The notes: a model not told the origin generated them from the letters alone. Counted from the first letter of the stretch, positions 45,858-56,570 are shown. The stretch is DNA of 64,000 bases from Brachybacterium squillarum M-6-3 (GCF_000225825.1 NZ_AGBX01000005.1:62001-126000), one strand, 5' to 3'. A program made the numbers and translations.

Positions 45858-45908
45858 ATGCCCCGCCGGCCCCGACAAGTCCATAGGCAGGAGGTGAGCG
45901 AGCGATGA
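45858..45908 (+). CDS. possible 16-codon uORF overlapping rimP
   Basis: ATG at 45858 encodes [16 protein letters not shown]. The stop TGA (45906-45908) overlaps the rimP ATG (45905) as ATGA. It begins about 11 bases after the predicted transcript start. The rimP ribosome binding site (AGGAGGTGAG) lies inside it, so its translation could affect rimP initiation. Confidence 0.4.
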   Translation: MPRRPRQVHRQEVSER

Positions 45909-46483
45909 GTGGAGCCGACGCCCACCCTGCCCTGCAGGAGGCCGCCCGGTCCGTGCTGTCCCAGCACGATCTCGTCCTCGAGGAACTGGTGGTGCGGCCC
46001 CGTCCCGGCGGCCCCGAGGTCTCCCTGGTGGTGGACCTCCCCGAGGACCGTCTCGGCAGCGCCGACCTCGACGCGGTGGCCGCCGCCACCACCGATCTGA
46101 ACGCGGTCATCGACGCCGATGACTCCCTGCTCGGCCCGGACCCGGCCGTGCTCGAGGTGACGACCCCCGGCGTGGACCGTCCGCTGACGGCCGCCCGTCA
46201 CTTCCGACGCGCCCGTGGGCGCCTGCTGGTGCTCTCCCGCCACGACGGCGAGGTGCACCGCGCACGGATGCTCGCCGTGCGCGAGGACGGCACCCTGGTG
46301 CTGCGCCCCGAGCCGGGCCGGGACGAGAAGGGTCGCCCCGTGAAGCTGCCGAAGGGCGCGCCCGACCGCCTGGAGATCTCGGTGGACGACGTCGAGCATG
46401 CCCGGGTCGAGGTCGAGTTCGACCCGCCGGAGGACCTCGAGGCGTTGATCGCCGAGGCCGAGAACGACGAGCAGGAGAGCTGA
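45905..46483 (+). CDS. rimP: ribosome maturation factor RimP
   Basis: A 192-residue 30S assembly factor. The N-terminal domain holds [20 protein letters not shown] and the typical [24 protein letters not shown]. The C-terminal SH3-like domain leads to [13 protein letters not shown] and an acidic tail. The ATG follows AGGAGGTGAG at about 7 bases. One base separates its stop from nusA. It heads the conserved rimP-nusA-ylxR-infB cluster. Confidence 0.95.
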   Translation: MSGADAHPALQEAARSVLSQHDLVLEELVVRPRPGGPEVSLVVDLPEDRLGSADLDAVAAATTDLNAVIDADDSLLGPDPAVLEVTTPGVDRPLTAARHFRRARGRLLVLSRHDGEVHRARMLAVREDGTLVLRPEPGRDEKGRPVKLPKGAPDRLEISVDDVEHARVEVEFDPPEDLEALIAEAENDEQES

Positions 46484-46484
46484 G

Positions 46485-47462
46485 ATGGACATCGACATGA
46501 GCGCCCTGCGCGCCCTCGAGCGGGAGCGGGACATCCGCCTGCCCGTGCTGCTGGACGCGATCCGCACCGCGCTGCACGCCGCCTACCTGCACACCGACCA
46601 CCCGGTGCGGGACTCCGAGGTGATCATCGACGAGCGCACCGGCGAGGTGCGGGTGCTCGCCCGCGAGACCGACAGCGAGGGCACCGTCGTCGAGGAATGG
46701 GACGACACCCCCGAGAACTTCGGCCGCGTCGCCGCCTCCACCGCCCGCCAGGTGATCTTCCAGCGCATCCGGGACCTCGAGGACGAGGCCGTGCTCGGCG
46801 TCTACGCCGACCGGGCCGACGACATCGTCTCCGGCGTCATCCAGCAGGGCCGTGACCCCCGGATGGTGCTGGTGGACCTCGGGGACGTGGAGGCCGTGCT
46901 GCCCCCGCACGAACGGGTGCCGGGGGAGGACTACACCCACGGCCGCCGCCTGCGCGCCTACGTCACCGAGACCCGCCGCGGCCCCAAGGGCCCGCAGATC
47001 ACCCTGTCCCGCTCCCACCCCAACCTGGTGCGCCAGCTCTTCGCGCTCGAGGTGCCCGAGGTGGCCGACGGCAGCGTGGAGATCGCGGGCGTGGCCCGCG
47101 AGGCCGGGCACCGCACCAAGATGGCCGTCCGCGCCACCGTGCCGGGGCTGAACGCCAAGGGCGCCTGCATCGGCCCGATGGGCTCCCGCGTGCGCTCGGT
47201 GATGAACGAGCTCAATGGCGAGAAGATCGACATCGTCGACTTCGACGAGGACCCCGCGGCCTACGTCACCAACGCGCTCTCCCCGGCGAAGATCTCCAGC
47301 GTCGTGGTGATCGACGAGGTCGCCCGCGCGGTGCGGGCCACGGTGCCGGCCGCCCAGTTCTCCCTCGCCATCGGCAAGGACGGGCAGAACGCGCGCCTGG
47401 CCGCGAAGCTCACCGGCTGGAAGATCGACATCCGCCCCGACGAGGAGCCCACCGGGGACTGA
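46485..47462 (+). CDS. nusA: transcription termination/antitermination protein NusA
   Basis: A 325-residue RNA polymerase-binding factor. The N-terminal domain starts [18 protein letters not shown]1 follows ([19 protein letters not shown]), then two KH domains ([18 protein letters not shown] and [21 protein letters not shown]). It lacks the C-terminal acidic repeats of E. coli NusA, as usual in Actinobacteria. The coupling to rimP (TGAGATG) implies co-expression. Confidence 0.97.
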   Translation: MDIDMSALRALERERDIRLPVLLDAIRTALHAAYLHTDHPVRDSEVIIDERTGEVRVLARETDSEGTVVEEWDDTPENFGRVAASTARQVIFQRIRDLEDEAVLGVYADRADDIVSGVIQQGRDPRMVLVDLGDVEAVLPPHERVPGEDYTHGRRLRAYVTETRRGPKGPQITLSRSHPNLVRQLFALEVPEVADGSVEIAGVAREAGHRTKMAVRATVPGLNAKGACIGPMGSRVRSVMNELNGEKIDIVDFDEDPAAYVTNALSPAKISSVVVIDEVARAVRATVPAAQFSLAIGKDGQNARLAAKLTGWKIDIRPDEEPTGD

Positions 47463-47601
47463 ACAGGGCACTGAGCGTCCGCGGCACCACCCGCGCCCGG
47501 GCGCGTCCCGGGTCGCCGGGGTGTCCGCCGGGCGCGTCCGCCCCGGGCGAATCGGGTGTGTCCCACGCCTCCCCGGTGCGCGGCGCCCGGCGGAGGTCGG
47601 C

Positions 47602-47607
47602 TACACT
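47602..47607 (+). promoter_or_regulatory. -10 box upstream of ylxR
   Basis: TACACT, predicting an 80-base leader, so ylxR-infB can be transcribed apart from nusA. Confidence 0.55.
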
Positions 47608-47693
47608 GAACCGGCTGTCCATCCAGGTCGGCGGCGCTCCCTCCGGGGGTCGCGCGGACCCGGGAGGACGTCCGGGATGGAGGAGGAGCGGCC

Positions 47694-47996
47694 ATGCAGA
47701 GCCCCTCACCCCACCGTCCCGAACGCACGTGCGTCGGCTGTCGGCAGACAGCGCCGCGCGCGCAGCTGGTGCGTCTGGTCCGGGAGGAGACTCCCGACGG
47801 GAGTGCGCCGCGCGTCCGACTCGACCCCACCGGGGCCGCCTCGGGACGCGGGGCCTGGCTCCACCGTGACGCATCGTGCCTCGACCTCGCCCTGCGGCGG
47901 GGCGGCCTCGCCCGGTCCTTCCGGGGCAGGGTCGATGCCGGTGCCCTCACCGGCGACCTCCAGCAGTACGAGCCCACCATCCCGTGGAACAGGTAG
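47694..47996 (+). CDS. ylxR: YlxR family RNA/nucleoid-associated protein
   Basis: A 100-residue basic protein (DUF448). The hallmark RTCVGCRQTAPRAQLVRLV is at residues 10-28, with GRGAWLHRDASCLDLALRRG later. YlxR has been linked to RNA binding and, in Bacillus, to transcription control. The conserved place between nusA and infB supports the call. The ATG follows GGAGGAG at about 6 bases. Confidence 0.94.
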   Translation: MQSPSPHRPERTCVGCRQTAPRAQLVRLVREETPDGSAPRVRLDPTGAASGRGAWLHRDASCLDLALRRGGLARSFRGRVDAGALTGDLQQYEPTIPWNR

Positions 47997-48092
47997 AAGA
48001 ACACATGGACATCCGATGAGTACTCACCTATGAGCACCCTCAGGAACTAATGGTCCGCGCCCTCTTGTCGGCCGGACCGGGACAGGAGAATT

Positions 48093-50990
48093 GTGGCTAA
48101 GGTCCGCGTCCACGAGCTCGCCAAGGAGCTCGGACAGCCGAGCAAGGTCGTTCTGCAGAAACTGCAGGACATGGGCGAGTTCGTTCGCTCCGCCTCGTCG
48201 ACCATCGAGGCACCCGTCGCCCGTCGCCTCCGCGGGGAGTTCCCCGCGCCGAAGGCCGACGCGCCCGCCGCCCCCGGCGGCGCCCCCAGCACCCCCAAGT
48301 CCGGCGCCAAGCCGGCCGCCGCGAAGGCCTCCGAGCCCGCGGCCGCCGAGAGCGCGCCGGCCGAGAAGCCCGCCCCTGCGGCGGCACCCGCCTCCGAGGA
48401 GGAGCCCTCCTCGAAGCCCACCGGCCCGAAGCCCGGCGGCGCCCCCAAGCCCGGGGCGAAGCCGGCCACGCAGGCCGAGTCCGCCCCGGCGGAGACCCCG
48501 GCGAGCAGCGAGGTCCCGGCCTCCGAGCCCGCCGCGCCCGCCTCCGAGGAGCGCCCCTCCGCGCCCAAGCCCGGCGGGGAGCGTCCCGCCGCGCCCAAGC
48601 CCGGCGGTGCCCGCCCCGGCAACAACCCCTTCGCGACCTCGCAGGGCATGCCCCGTCCCGGTCAGCGCCCCGGCGGTCGCCAGGGCGGCGGCCGACAGGG
48701 CGGCCGTGACGGCGGCAGCGCCCGTCCCGGCAACAACCCCTTCGCCAGCTCCCAGGGCATGCCCCGTCCCGGCCAGCGTCCCGGCGGCCCCCGTCCCGGC
48801 GGCCAGCAGGGCACCGGTCAGGGCCAGGGCGGCCAGGGCCAGGGTGGCGGTCAGGGCGGCGGCCAGCGCGCCCCCCGTCCCGGCATGCCCACCCCCGGCA
48901 TCATGCGCCAGCACTCCAGCGGCGGCCTCGCCGACGCCAAGCAGGGCGGCGGCGGACCCCGTGGCGGCGGTCGTGGCGGTGCCCGTCCCGGCGGCGGCCC
49001 CGGTGGCGGCGGCCCCGGCGGCGGTGGCGGCCCCCGTGGCGGTCGCGGCGGTCGCGGCAGCACCCAGGGCGCCTTCGGGCGCGGCGGCAAGCCCGCGCGC
49101 TCCCGCAAGTCGAAGCGCGCGAAGCGTCAGGAGTTCGAGCAGCAGCAGGCCCCGGCGCCGGGCGGCGTCTCGATCCCGCGCGGCAACGGCGCGACGATCC
49201 GTCTGCGTCGCGGCGCCTCGCTGACCGACTTCGCCGACCGCATCGACGTCAACCCCGCCTCGCTGATCACCGTGCTCTTCGCGATGGGCGAGATGGCCAC
49301 GGCCACCCAGTCCCTGAACGAGGACACCTTCGGTCTGCTGGGCGAGGAGCTCGGCTACAAGATCGAGATCGTCTCCCCGGAGGACGAGGAGCGCGAGCTG
49401 CTCGAGCAGTTCGACATCGACCTCGACCAGGAGCTCGCCGACGAGGACGATGCGGACCGCCTGCCGCGCTCGCCTGTCGTCACCGTCATGGGCCACGTCG
49501 ACCACGGCAAGACGCGTCTGCTGGACACCATCCGCAGCGCCAAGGTCGCCGCGGGCGAGGCCGGCGGCATCACCCAGCACATCGGCGCCTACCAGGTCGA
49601 TGTGGAGCACGAGGGCCAGGACCGCGCCCTGACCTTCATCGACACCCCCGGCCACGAGGCGTTCACCGCCATGCGTGCCCGTGGTGCCGACGTCACCGAC
49701 ATCGCGATCCTCGTGGTCGCGGCCGATGACGGCGTGATGCCCCAGACCATCGAGGCGCTGAACCACGCCCAGGCGGCCGACGTGCCGATCGTGGTCGCGG
49801 TGAACAAGATCGACAAGGAGGGTGCGAACCCCCAGAAGATCCGTCAGCAGCTCACCGAGTACAACCTGATCGCCGAGGAGTACGGCGGCGAGACGATGTT
49901 CGTGGACGTATCCGCACGGGAGAACCAGAACATCGACGCGCTGCTGGAGGCCGTCCTGCTCACCGCGGACGCCTCCCTCGACCTGCGGGCCAACCCCGAC
50001 AAGGACGCCCGCGGCGTGGCCATCGAGGCGAACCTGGACCGCGGTCGCGGCCCGGTCGCCACGGTGCTCGTGCAGCAGGGCACCCTGCGGGTCGGCGACG
50101 CGATCGTGTGCGGCACCGGCCACGGCCGTGTCCGCGCGATGCTCGACGAGAACGGCTCGCCAGTGCAGGAGTCGGGTCCGTCCCGTCCCGTGCAGGTGCT
50201 CGGCCTGACCTCGGTGCCCGGCGCCGGTGACAACTTCCTGGTCGCCCAGGACGAGCGCACCGCGCGCCAGATCGCCGAGAAGCGGGAGGCCGCCCAGCGC
50301 GCCGCCTCGCTGTCCAAGGCCCGCAAGCGGATCTCCCTCGAGGACATCACCGAGCACATGGCGGCCGGAAAGGTCGAGACGCTCAACCTCATCCTCAAGG
50401 GCGACGCGGCCGGCGCGGTCGAGGCGCTCGAGGAGTCGCTGCTCGGCATCGACGTCGGCGAGGAGGTCCAGCTGCGGATCATCGACCGCGGTGTCGGCGC
50501 CATCACGATGAACAACATCAACCTGGCGGTCGCCTCCGACGCGGTGATCATCGGCTACAACGTGCGGGCCGAGGGTCCGAACGCGGACTACGCCGACCGC
50601 GAGGGCGTGGAGATCAAGTACTACAGCGTGATCTACCGGGCCATCGAGGAGATCGAGCAGGCGCTCAAGGGCATGCTCAAGCCGGAGTACGAGGAGGTCG
50701 AGACCGGGTCCGCCGAGATCCGCGAGATCTTCCGCTCCTCGAAGTTCGGCAACATCGCCGGCTCCATCGTCCGCAGCGGCACCATCCGCCGCGGCACGAA
50801 GGCGCGCATCACCCGCAACGGCGTGGTGGTCACCGAGAACATCGAGATCGCCGGTCTGCGCCGCTTCAAGGACGATGTCACCGAGGTCCGCGAGGGCTTC
50901 GAGTGCGGCATCAACCTGGGGTCCTTCAACGACCTGCAGCTCGAGGACGTCATCACGACCTACGAGACGCGGGAGAAGCCCCGCAGCTGA
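48093..50990 (+). CDS. infB: translation initiation factor IF-2
   Basis: A 965-residue GTPase that brings initiator tRNA to the 30S subunit. The first 370 residues are a long actinobacterial extension: an N-terminal IF2-N domain ([17 protein letters not shown]), an Ala/Pro-rich linker, and a Gly/Arg-rich part with the motif [21 protein letters not shown] repeated twice (from 48609 and 48719). The G domain has GHVDHGKT (467-474), DTPGHEAF and NKIDKEGAN. Domains II-IV follow with normal length. The GTG start is preceded by GGACAGGAGAA. Confidence 0.97.
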   Translation: MAKVRVHELAKELGQPSKVVLQKLQDMGEFVRSASSTIEAPVARRLRGEFPAPKADAPAAPGGAPSTPKSGAKPAAAKASEPAAAESAPAEKPAPAAAPASEEEPSSKPTGPKPGGAPKPGAKPATQAESAPAETPASSEVPASEPAAPASEERPSAPKPGGERPAAPKPGGARPGNNPFATSQGMPRPGQRPGGRQGGGRQGGRDGGSARPGNNPFASSQGMPRPGQRPGGPRPGGQQGTGQGQGGQGQGGGQGGGQRAPRPGMPTPGIMRQHSSGGLADAKQGGGGPRGGGRGGARPGGGPGGGGPGGGGGPRGGRGGRGSTQGAFGRGGKPARSRKSKRAKRQEFEQQQAPAPGGVSIPRGNGATIRLRRGASLTDFADRIDVNPASLITVLFAMGEMATATQSLNEDTFGLLGEELGYKIEIVSPEDEERELLEQFDIDLDQELADEDDADRLPRSPVVTVMGHVDHGKTRLLDTIRSAKVAAGEAGGITQHIGAYQVDVEHEGQDRALTFIDTPGHEAFTAMRARGADVTDIAILVVAADDGVMPQTIEALNHAQAADVPIVVAVNKIDKEGANPQKIRQQLTEYNLIAEEYGGETMFVDVSARENQNIDALLEAVLLTADASLDLRANPDKDARGVAIEANLDRGRGPVATVLVQQGTLRVGDAIVCGTGHGRVRAMLDENGSPVQESGPSRPVQVLGLTSVPGAGDNFLVAQDERTARQIAEKREAAQRAASLSKARKRISLEDITEHMAAGKVETLNLILKGDAAGAVEALEESLLGIDVGEEVQLRIIDRGVGAITMNNINLAVASDAVIIGYNVRAEGPNADYADREGVEIKYYSVIYRAIEEIEQALKGMLKPEYEEVETGSAEIREIFRSSKFGNIAGSIVRSGTIRRGTKARITRNGVVVTENIEIAGLRRFKDDVTEVREGFECGINLGSFNDLQLEDVITTYETREKPRS

Positions 50991-50996
50991 TCCCCT

Positions 50997-51033
50997 GGCC
51001 GGCCGGGCCGCCACCACGGTGGCCCGGCCGGCC
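50997..51033 (+). terminator. hairpin after infB
   Basis: GGCCGGCCGGGCC (50997-51009) pairs perfectly with GGCCCGGCCGGCC (51021-51033). It lies in the 60-base gap before the methyltransferase gene and may partly stop transcription from infB. Confidence 0.65.
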
Positions 51034-51050
51034 CCCGGGAACGGAACCCC

Positions 51051-52190
51051 ATGACGAGCACCGTCCTCGTGCTGAGAGCGCCCTCGACCAATCGCGTGTA
51101 CACGCGGTCGGCCGGGGCGCTCTCGCACGCCGAGGCGCACTGGGTGCTCGGCGCCCGCACCGGCGGCCAGGCCCCGACGGTGCGGGAGCGTCTCGTCTCC
51201 GGCATGGACGCCCTCGAGGTGACCCTGCCGGACGCCGACGACGAGGCGGAGCGGGAGCGGACCCTGCGCTGGCTGGGACGGCTCTCGGCCAGCCACGGCC
51301 TGCTCGAGGTCGTGCGGGAGGACGAGCAGGGCGGGGCACCGCTGCTGCGCCCCCTGGAGGTCCCCGCCGCGTTGCGCCACCCCGACGACCTGGAGACGGT
51401 GCAGCGCTACCCCGGCAAGACCAACGAGCAGTTCACCGCGCTGCTGGTGAACCTCGCCGCCGCCCTCTCCACGCGGGGCGAGCGGCTGCTGACGGGGGAG
51501 CTGGACCTGCTGGACCCCATGTGCGGCCGCGGCACCACTCTCAGCCGGGCCCTGCGGCTCGGTCTCAGCCCGATCGGGGCCGAGATCGACGCCGGCGACG
51601 TCGAGGCCTATCGCACGACCCTCGCCACCTGGCTGCGCACTCACCGCTTCAAGCACCGCCTCGAGGAGGGCGCACTGAGCCTGCACGGTCGGCGCCTGGG
51701 CCGCCGCCTCGACGTGGAGCTCGCCCCCGACAAACAGGCCCAGAAGGCCGGCGAGGGCCAGTCGCTCACCGTGCTGGGCTGCGACGCCCGTCGCCTCGGT
51801 GAGCTGCTGCCCGCCCGCTCCCTCGACGTGATCGTCGCGGACCTGCCCTACGGCGTGCAGCACGGCTCGAAGGGCCGCGAACGCTGGGAGCGCTCCCCGC
51901 GGGAGCTGCTCGCCGAGCTCGCCCCCGTCTGGGCCGGGCTGCTGCGTGAGGGCGGCGCCGTGGCCCTGGCCGCCAACCGCCACACCCTCGACCACCAGCA
52001 GGCGGCGGACGCCCTCGCCGCCGCCGACCTCCGCCTGGTCAGCGCCGACGGCGCCTTCCGCCACCGCGTGGACCAGTCCATCGACCGCGACGTGCTGCTC
52101 GCGGTCCCCGCCCGCCACCCGCGGCGCGAGCAGCTCGAGGCGCTCGGCCGCACCCCGCTCACCCGTCCCGATCAGGAGGACCCCGCATGA
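51051..52190 (+). CDS. putative RNA methyltransferase (TRM11-like class I)
   Basis: A 379-residue SAM-dependent methyltransferase. The SAM site is [14 protein letters not shown] (from Asp155), and the catalytic motif IV is DLPYG (Asp264). That combination is typical of N2-guanine/adenine RNA methylases of the TRM11/RlmKL group. The N-terminal 150 residues are a divergent substrate-binding part without a clear THUMP signature. It sits between infB and rbfA, overlapping rbfA by ATGA, so a role in rRNA or tRNA modification is inferred. I do not know a named orthologue. Confidence 0.8.
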   Translation: MTSTVLVLRAPSTNRVYTRSAGALSHAEAHWVLGARTGGQAPTVRERLVSGMDALEVTLPDADDEAERERTLRWLGRLSASHGLLEVVREDEQGGAPLLRPLEVPAALRHPDDLETVQRYPGKTNEQFTALLVNLAAALSTRGERLLTGELDLLDPMCGRGTTLSRALRLGLSPIGAEIDAGDVEAYRTTLATWLRTHRFKHRLEEGALSLHGRRLGRRLDVELAPDKQAQKAGEGQSLTVLGCDARRLGELLPARSLDVIVADLPYGVQHGSKGRERWERSPRELLAELAPVWAGLLREGGAVALAANRHTLDHQQAADALAAADLRLVSADGAFRHRVDQSIDRDVLLAVPARHPRREQLEALGRTPLTRPDQEDPA

Positions 52191-52663
52191 CCGAGAACCC
52201 CCGCGCCCGACGCCTCGCCGGCCGCATCCAGCAGATCGTCGCCACCATGCTCGACACCCGGGTGAAGGACCCGCGGCTCGGTAGCGTCACCGTCACCGAG
52301 GTGCGCGTGACGGGCGACCTCCAGCACGCCACCATCTTCTACACCGTGTTCGGCGGGGACGAGGACCGCGAGGGCACCGCCGCGGCGCTGGCCAGCGCCA
52401 CCGGCATGCTGCGCCGCGAGGTCGGCCGTCAGACCGGCGTGCGCCTGACCCCCACCCTCGAGTTCGTGCCCGACGCGGTGCCGGAGAACGCCCGCGCCAT
52501 CGAGGACCTGCTGGTCACCGCCCGCAGCCGCGACGAGGAGCTGGCCCGCACCAAGGAGGGCGCCGCCTACGCCGGTGAGGCCGACCCCTACAGGGCGCCC
52601 CGCGACGAGGACGAGGACCTCGACGAGGACGACCAGGAGGACGGCGCGGAGCCCCGCGCGTGA
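52187..52663 (+). CDS. rbfA: ribosome-binding factor A
   Basis: A 158-residue 30S maturation and cold-shock factor with a KH-like fold: [40 protein letters not shown], and [23 protein letters not shown] strongly acidic tail of 30 residues ([14 protein letters not shown]) is typical of Actinobacteria. It overlaps the methyltransferase gene upstream and truB downstream by 4 bases each, so the three are translated as a unit. Confidence 0.96.
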   Translation: MTENPRARRLAGRIQQIVATMLDTRVKDPRLGSVTVTEVRVTGDLQHATIFYTVFGGDEDREGTAAALASATGMLRREVGRQTGVRLTPTLEFVPDAVPENARAIEDLLVTARSRDEELARTKEGAAYAGEADPYRAPRDEDEDLDEDDQEDGAEPRA

Positions 52664-53592
52664 GCGCCTCCCACGGCATCCTCCTGGTCGACAAGGCCCC
52701 GGACCGCACCAGCCACGACGTGGTGGCCCGGGTGCGGTGGCTGCTGGGCACCAAGAAGGTCGGCCACGCCGGCACCCTGGACCCGATGGCCACCGGGCTG
52801 CTGCTGCTCGGCGTCGGCCAGGGCACCCGGCTGCTGACCTACCTGGTGGGCCTGGACAAGACCTACACCGCGACCATCCGCCTCGGGCAGGCGACCACCA
52901 CCGACGACCGCGAGGGCGAGGCGATCGGCGATCCCCGCGACACCGCCGGGATCGACCCCGCCGCCCTCGAGGCGGCGCTGGAGGGCCTGCGCGGGGACAT
53001 CCTGCAGGTGCCCTCCACCGTCTCCGCGATCAAGGTCGACGGGAAGCGCGCCTACGCCCGCGCCCGGGCGGGGGAGGACGTCGAGCTCGCCGCCCGCCCC
53101 GTCCGCATCGCCGAGCTGACCGTGCACGGGAGCCGCCGCGAGGGGCCGTTCACGGACCTCGACGTCACCGTCACCTGCTCGTCCGGGACCTACGTGCGGG
53201 CGCTGGCCCGCGACCTCGGGGACGCCCTCGGCCTCGGCGGGCACCTCACCGCGCTGCGCCGCACCGCCGTCGGCCCCTTCGCCGTCGCGGACGGGTTGCA
53301 CGTGCCCGCCCGCGGAGAGGGCGACGACGTGCCGCTGCCGCTGCGGGGGCTCGGGGAGACCGCCGCCGCGGTGCTGCCGACCGTTCCCGTCGATGCGGCC
53401 GGCGCCGCCGACCTCGCGGACGGCCGCCGCATCCCCCGCACCGTCGAGCCCGCCCCTGCGCCGCTGCCCCGGCACCGCGAGGAGGAGGCCGTCGCCGCCC
53501 TCGCCGCCGACGGTGCGCTGTGCGCCGTGCTGCGCCCCGAGGGTCGGCGCTGGAAGCCGCAGCTCGTGGTCCCCGTCGACGCCCGCTGCTGA
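52660..53592 (+). CDS. truB: tRNA pseudouridine-55 synthase
   Basis: A 310-residue enzyme that makes the universal pseudouridine 55 of the T-loop. The catalytic Asp41 lies in [16 protein letters not shown]. Other motifs are [38 protein letters not shown] and [23 protein letters not shown]-like C-terminal part follows. The GTG start overlaps rbfA (GTGA). A very long hairpin ends the operon. Confidence 0.97.
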   Translation: MSASHGILLVDKAPDRTSHDVVARVRWLLGTKKVGHAGTLDPMATGLLLLGVGQGTRLLTYLVGLDKTYTATIRLGQATTTDDREGEAIGDPRDTAGIDPAALEAALEGLRGDILQVPSTVSAIKVDGKRAYARARAGEDVELAARPVRIAELTVHGSRREGPFTDLDVTVTCSSGTYVRALARDLGDALGLGGHLTALRRTAVGPFAVADGLHVPARGEGDDVPLPLRGLGETAAAVLPTVPVDAAGAADLADGRRIPRTVEPAPAPLPRHREEEAVAALAADGALCAVLRPEGRRWKPQLVVPVDARC

Positions 53593-53616
53593 GCTTCGCC
53601 CCCGGCAACATCCCGG

Positions 53617-53663
53617 GCACGAGCAAGGCCCCGTCCGATCATCGGACGGGGCCTTGCTCGTGC
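53617..53663. terminator. bidirectional terminator between truB and the L,D-transpeptidase gene
   Basis: A 23-base perfect inverted repeat (53617-53639 with 53641-53663) with one base at its centre. It starts with GCACGAGCAAGGCCCCGTCC. The genes converge on it, so it likely works from both sides. Confidence 0.85.
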
Positions 53664-53695
53664 TCACCGGCGGGGCCGGCTCCGGGGGCGGTCGC

Positions 53696-55240
53696 TCAGT
53701 AGTGCGACTCCACCCGGACACCGATCCCGGCCCAGTCGTACAGCCACTTGGCGTCGGACACCGGCAGGTTGATGCAGCCGTGCGAGCCCGAGTAGCCGAA
53801 GGACGAGCGCCACGGGGCGCCATGGAAGCCGTAGCCCCCGTGGAAGTACTGCACCCAGGGGACGTCCTCGGTGTAGTAGTACTCCTCGTCGTCCTCGTCG
53901 TAGCGGGACGCGTTGGTCATGTCCTGCATGTCGTAGCGCAGGTAGATCTCGTAGGTGCCGGTGACCGTCTCGTAGCCCTCGCCGCCGTCCACCATGCTGC
54001 GGGGGCCCCACACCGGGGTGTCGCCCACGTAGGCGGTGACGCTCTTGTCGGAGAGGTTCACGTCGATCCACTTCTCACCGGTCGGGGTCGCCTCCTCCTC
54101 GTCCTCGGTGGTGGCCTCCTCCTCGGAGGACTCCTCCTCGGTGGCCTCGTCCTCCTCCTCGGGGGCGGCGACCTGCTCGACGTCCGCCTCGACGGTGCGG
54201 GACTCGAAGGTGGCCTCCAGGGCGGTGGTGCCCTTCAGCGCCTCGATCAGCTGATCGGCGACGGCATCGGTGTTGGTCACCTCGAGGCCATCGGTCTTCT
54301 CGGCGACCACCTCGACGACCTCGCCGTCGGCGTCGACCTGCTCGATGCCGTCCTTCGCCTCGACGGTGGACTTCGCGGCGCGCTCGGAGACCCACTCGCG
54401 CACGGCGTCCTCGTCGACGGAGAGCTCGAGGCTCTTCCCGTCCTCGGACTCGGCGACGGACATCCAGGAGCTGCGGCGCTCGGAGGAGATCTCCAGCGTG
54501 TCGCCCTCGGGGTCGGTGACGGTCATGGACTGCTCGAGCACCGAGGCGATCGAGGCCAGGGTCTCCTCGGCCTCCTCGGTGGTGATGGCCGGGGCGATCT
54601 CCTCGATCGGCTGCTCCACGGAGAAGTCCGAGAGGGTCGCGGCCTGCGCGGTCACGGTCTCGACGAGCTCGGTCGGGTCGACGCCCAGCCCCGGGGTGGC
54701 CTCGGAGACGGACCACTCGTCGGCGTCCTCGTCGTAGCTGACGGACGCGTTCACCGGGTCGGTGCGGTCCTCGGGCACCAGCGAGGAGGCGAAGTCGGAG
54801 ACGGCCTGCTCGTCGACGGACACGACCGGGTCGACGGGGTGCTCCCCGGACCAGGTGGAGGAGATGACGGCGCCGAAGTCGTCCTCGCGCTCGACGGCGG
54901 CGGCAGCGGTGGCATCCGCGTCCACGCTCGCCCCGAGGTCGGCGAGGGAGACCTCGTGCACCTCGTCGTCGGCGGTGACGGAGACGGTGACGCCCTCCGC
55001 CCGCTCGGCGACCATGCTCGAGATCTGCGCCGGGGTCTGGCCGGACACGTCCTGGCCGAGCACGGTGGTGCCGGGGAGCGCCTTGCCCTCGAACTGCTTG
55101 GCGTAGGCCAGCGCGCCACCGGTGAGGATCACGGCCAGCACCGCGACGATCGCGAGCAGCACGAGGGTGACCCGGCGGCGACCACCGCGGGAGGCGCCCG
55201 AGGGCCCTCCGGCCGTGGCCGGATCGGTCACGTTGGTCAT
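53696..55240 (-). CDS. L,D-transpeptidase with VanW-type repeats
   Basis: A 514-residue cell-wall enzyme that makes 3-3 peptidoglycan cross-links or links proteins. One N-terminal membrane helix (VTLVLLAIVAVLAVILTGGALAY) anchors it. The long extracellular middle part has two PG_binding_4-like repeats rich in acidic residues, and a Glu/Thr-rich linker precedes the catalytic domain. The YkuD active site is SGSHGCINLP with Cys489 and its His. The ATG at 55240 is chosen because the upstream 44 codons look like leader and include no signal. Its gene is monocistronic. Confidence 0.93.
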   Translation of the reverse strand: MTNVTDPATAGGPSGASRGGRRRVTLVLLAIVAVLAVILTGGALAYAKQFEGKALPGTTVLGQDVSGQTPAQISSMVAERAEGVTVSVTADDEVHEVSLADLGASVDADATAAAAVEREDDFGAVISSTWSGEHPVDPVVSVDEQAVSDFASSLVPEDRTDPVNASVSYDEDADEWSVSEATPGLGVDPTELVETVTAQAATLSDFSVEQPIEEIAPAITTEEAEETLASIASVLEQSMTVTDPEGDTLEISSERRSSWMSVAESEDGKSLELSVDEDAVREWVSERAAKSTVEAKDGIEQVDADGEVVEVVAEKTDGLEVTNTDAVADQLIEALKGTTALEATFESRTVEADVEQVAAPEEEDEATEEESSEEEATTEDEEEATPTGEKWIDVNLSDKSVTAYVGDTPVWGPRSMVDGGEGYETVTGTYEIYLRYDMQDMTNASRYDEDDEEYYYTEDVPWVQYFHGGYGFHGAPWRSSFGYSGSHGCINLPVSDAKWLYDWAGIGVRVESHY

Positions 55241-55454
55241 GTTGTGGTTCCCATCCTGGCGGCCACGGGTCCACGCCGTGCGCACGCCCCCTGACGCGCG
55301 CACGAGATGGACAGGGTCGGTCCCGGGGTGCCGCCGTTCCCGCCACCATACTGGAGGGAGGTATCCGGGCATCAGAGCACCTGTGCCCGATGTTCGTCAC
55401 AGCTCGGGCACGATCCGTCCCTCCCGGACGCCCGCGGGGAGCCGCCGAGGGGGC

Positions 55455-55460
55455 TACAGT
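55455..55460 (+). promoter_or_regulatory. -10 box of ribF
   Basis: TACAGT, 7 bases before a GTG that opens a 25-codon ORF overlapping ribF. Confidence 0.6.
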
Positions 55461-55467
55461 GTGCGCC

Positions 55468-55545
55468 GTGGTCGTGCAGCCGGCCCCGTCGCACCGCCGT
55501 CCGTCGCCCCCCCAGCCGTCCCGGGAAGGACCCCGCCCGCCGTGA
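55468..55545 (+). CDS. possible leaderless 25-codon uORF overlapping ribF
   Basis: GTG at 55468 falls exactly at the leaderless position of the TACAGT promoter. The ORF encodes a Pro/Arg-rich peptide (MVVQPAPSHRRPSPPQ...) and its stop TGA (55543-55545) overlaps the ribF GTG (55542) by 4 bases. Translational coupling to ribF is the obvious reading. Confidence 0.5.
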   Translation: MVVQPAPSHRRPSPPQPSREGPRPP

Positions 55546-56558
55546 GCCGCACGCCCATCTGGCACTCCGTCCAGGAGGTGCCCGCCGACCTCGGGCCCAC
55601 CGCGGTGTCGATCGGCAACTACGACGGCATCCATCGCGGCCACCGCTTCGTGCTGGACCAGCTGCTGCACCAGGCGGCCAGCCGCTCCCTCACCCCGGTG
55701 GCGCTGACCTTCTGGCCGCACCCGCGCCACGTCATGCACACCCCCGGCGATCCGCCGCTGCTGACCGGCCATCAGGACCGCGACCGGCTGCTGCTGCTCT
55801 CCGGCGTCGGCGGGGTCCTCGATCTCGATTTCACCTGGGAGTTCGCCCAGCACTCCGCCGAGGACTTCGTGCGGATCTTCCTGGTCGAGGCCCTCGGCGC
55901 CCGCTGCGTGGTGCTCGGCGAGGACGCGCGCTTCGGGAAGGCCAACAGCGGCGACATCTCCACCATGCGCGAGCTGGGGGAGCGCTACGGCTTCGATGTG
56001 GTCACCGTCGAGGAGCTCGGCGCCACGGGCGAGGGCAGCGACCGCATCTCCTCCTCCGTGATCCGCTCCCTGCTGCTCGAGGGTCGCGTCGCCGAGGCCA
56101 ACGCGATGCTCGGCCGCCTGCACACCGTCACCGACGTCGTCCACCACGGGTTCCGACGCGGCCGTGAGCTGGGCTTCCCCACCGCGAATCTCGGCCCCGA
56201 GCCCCAGGGCCTGGTGCCCGCGGACGGCGTCTACGCGGCCTACCTCACGGTGATCGACCAGGACCCCACCCATGCCGGCACATCGCCGCTGGCCGGCGTG
56301 CCCGCCACCGTCTCCATCGGCACCAACCCCACCTTCGCCGCCGAGGGCGTGCCCGCCCGCACCGTCGAGGCCTACGTGCACGACGACCACACCCTGGACC
56401 TCTACGGCGACACCGTGCGTCTCGAGCTGGTCGACTTCCAGCGCCCCACCCTGAAGTTCGACGGCATCGACAGCCTGGTCGCCCAGATGCACCACGACGT
56501 CGAGGTGACCCGGCGCACTCTCGCCGAGGCGGACTCCCGGCCCGCACAGGCCGACTGA
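55542..56558 (+). CDS. ribF: bifunctional riboflavin kinase/FAD synthetase
   Basis: A 338-residue enzyme that makes FMN and then FAD. The N-terminal FAD synthetase domain has [10 protein letters not shown] (residues 25-34, a variant of GxFDGxHxGH), [10 protein letters not shown] and [14 protein letters not shown]. The C-terminal kinase domain has [24 protein letters not shown] and [11 protein letters not shown]. The GTG start overlaps a tiny upstream ORF. There is no FMN riboswitch upstream. rpsO follows with its own promoter. Confidence 0.96.
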   Translation: MSRTPIWHSVQEVPADLGPTAVSIGNYDGIHRGHRFVLDQLLHQAASRSLTPVALTFWPHPRHVMHTPGDPPLLTGHQDRDRLLLLSGVGGVLDLDFTWEFAQHSAEDFVRIFLVEALGARCVVLGEDARFGKANSGDISTMRELGERYGFDVVTVEELGATGEGSDRISSSVIRSLLLEGRVAEANAMLGRLHTVTDVVHHGFRRGRELGFPTANLGPEPQGLVPADGVYAAYLTVIDQDPTHAGTSPLAGVPATVSIGTNPTFAAEGVPARTVEAYVHDDHTLDLYGDTVRLELVDFQRPTLKFDGIDSLVAQMHHDVEVTRRTLAEADSRPAQAD

Positions 56559-56564
56559 TATCCT
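56559..56564 (+). promoter_or_regulatory. -10 box of rpsO
   Basis: TATCCT directly follows the ribF stop codon. Transcription is predicted from about 56571. Confidence 0.55.
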
Positions 56565-56570
56565 CGTCCC

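Noticed and set aside
48005-48053. Tiny ORFs just upstream of infB (such as MSTLRN)
   Set aside because: They end well before the infB start and have no promoter in leaderless spacing, unlike the ribF and rimP cases.
55241-55541. FMN riboswitch before ribF
   Set aside because: None of the conserved RFN elements is visible. The 300-base gap holds the ribF promoter and the mini-ORF only.
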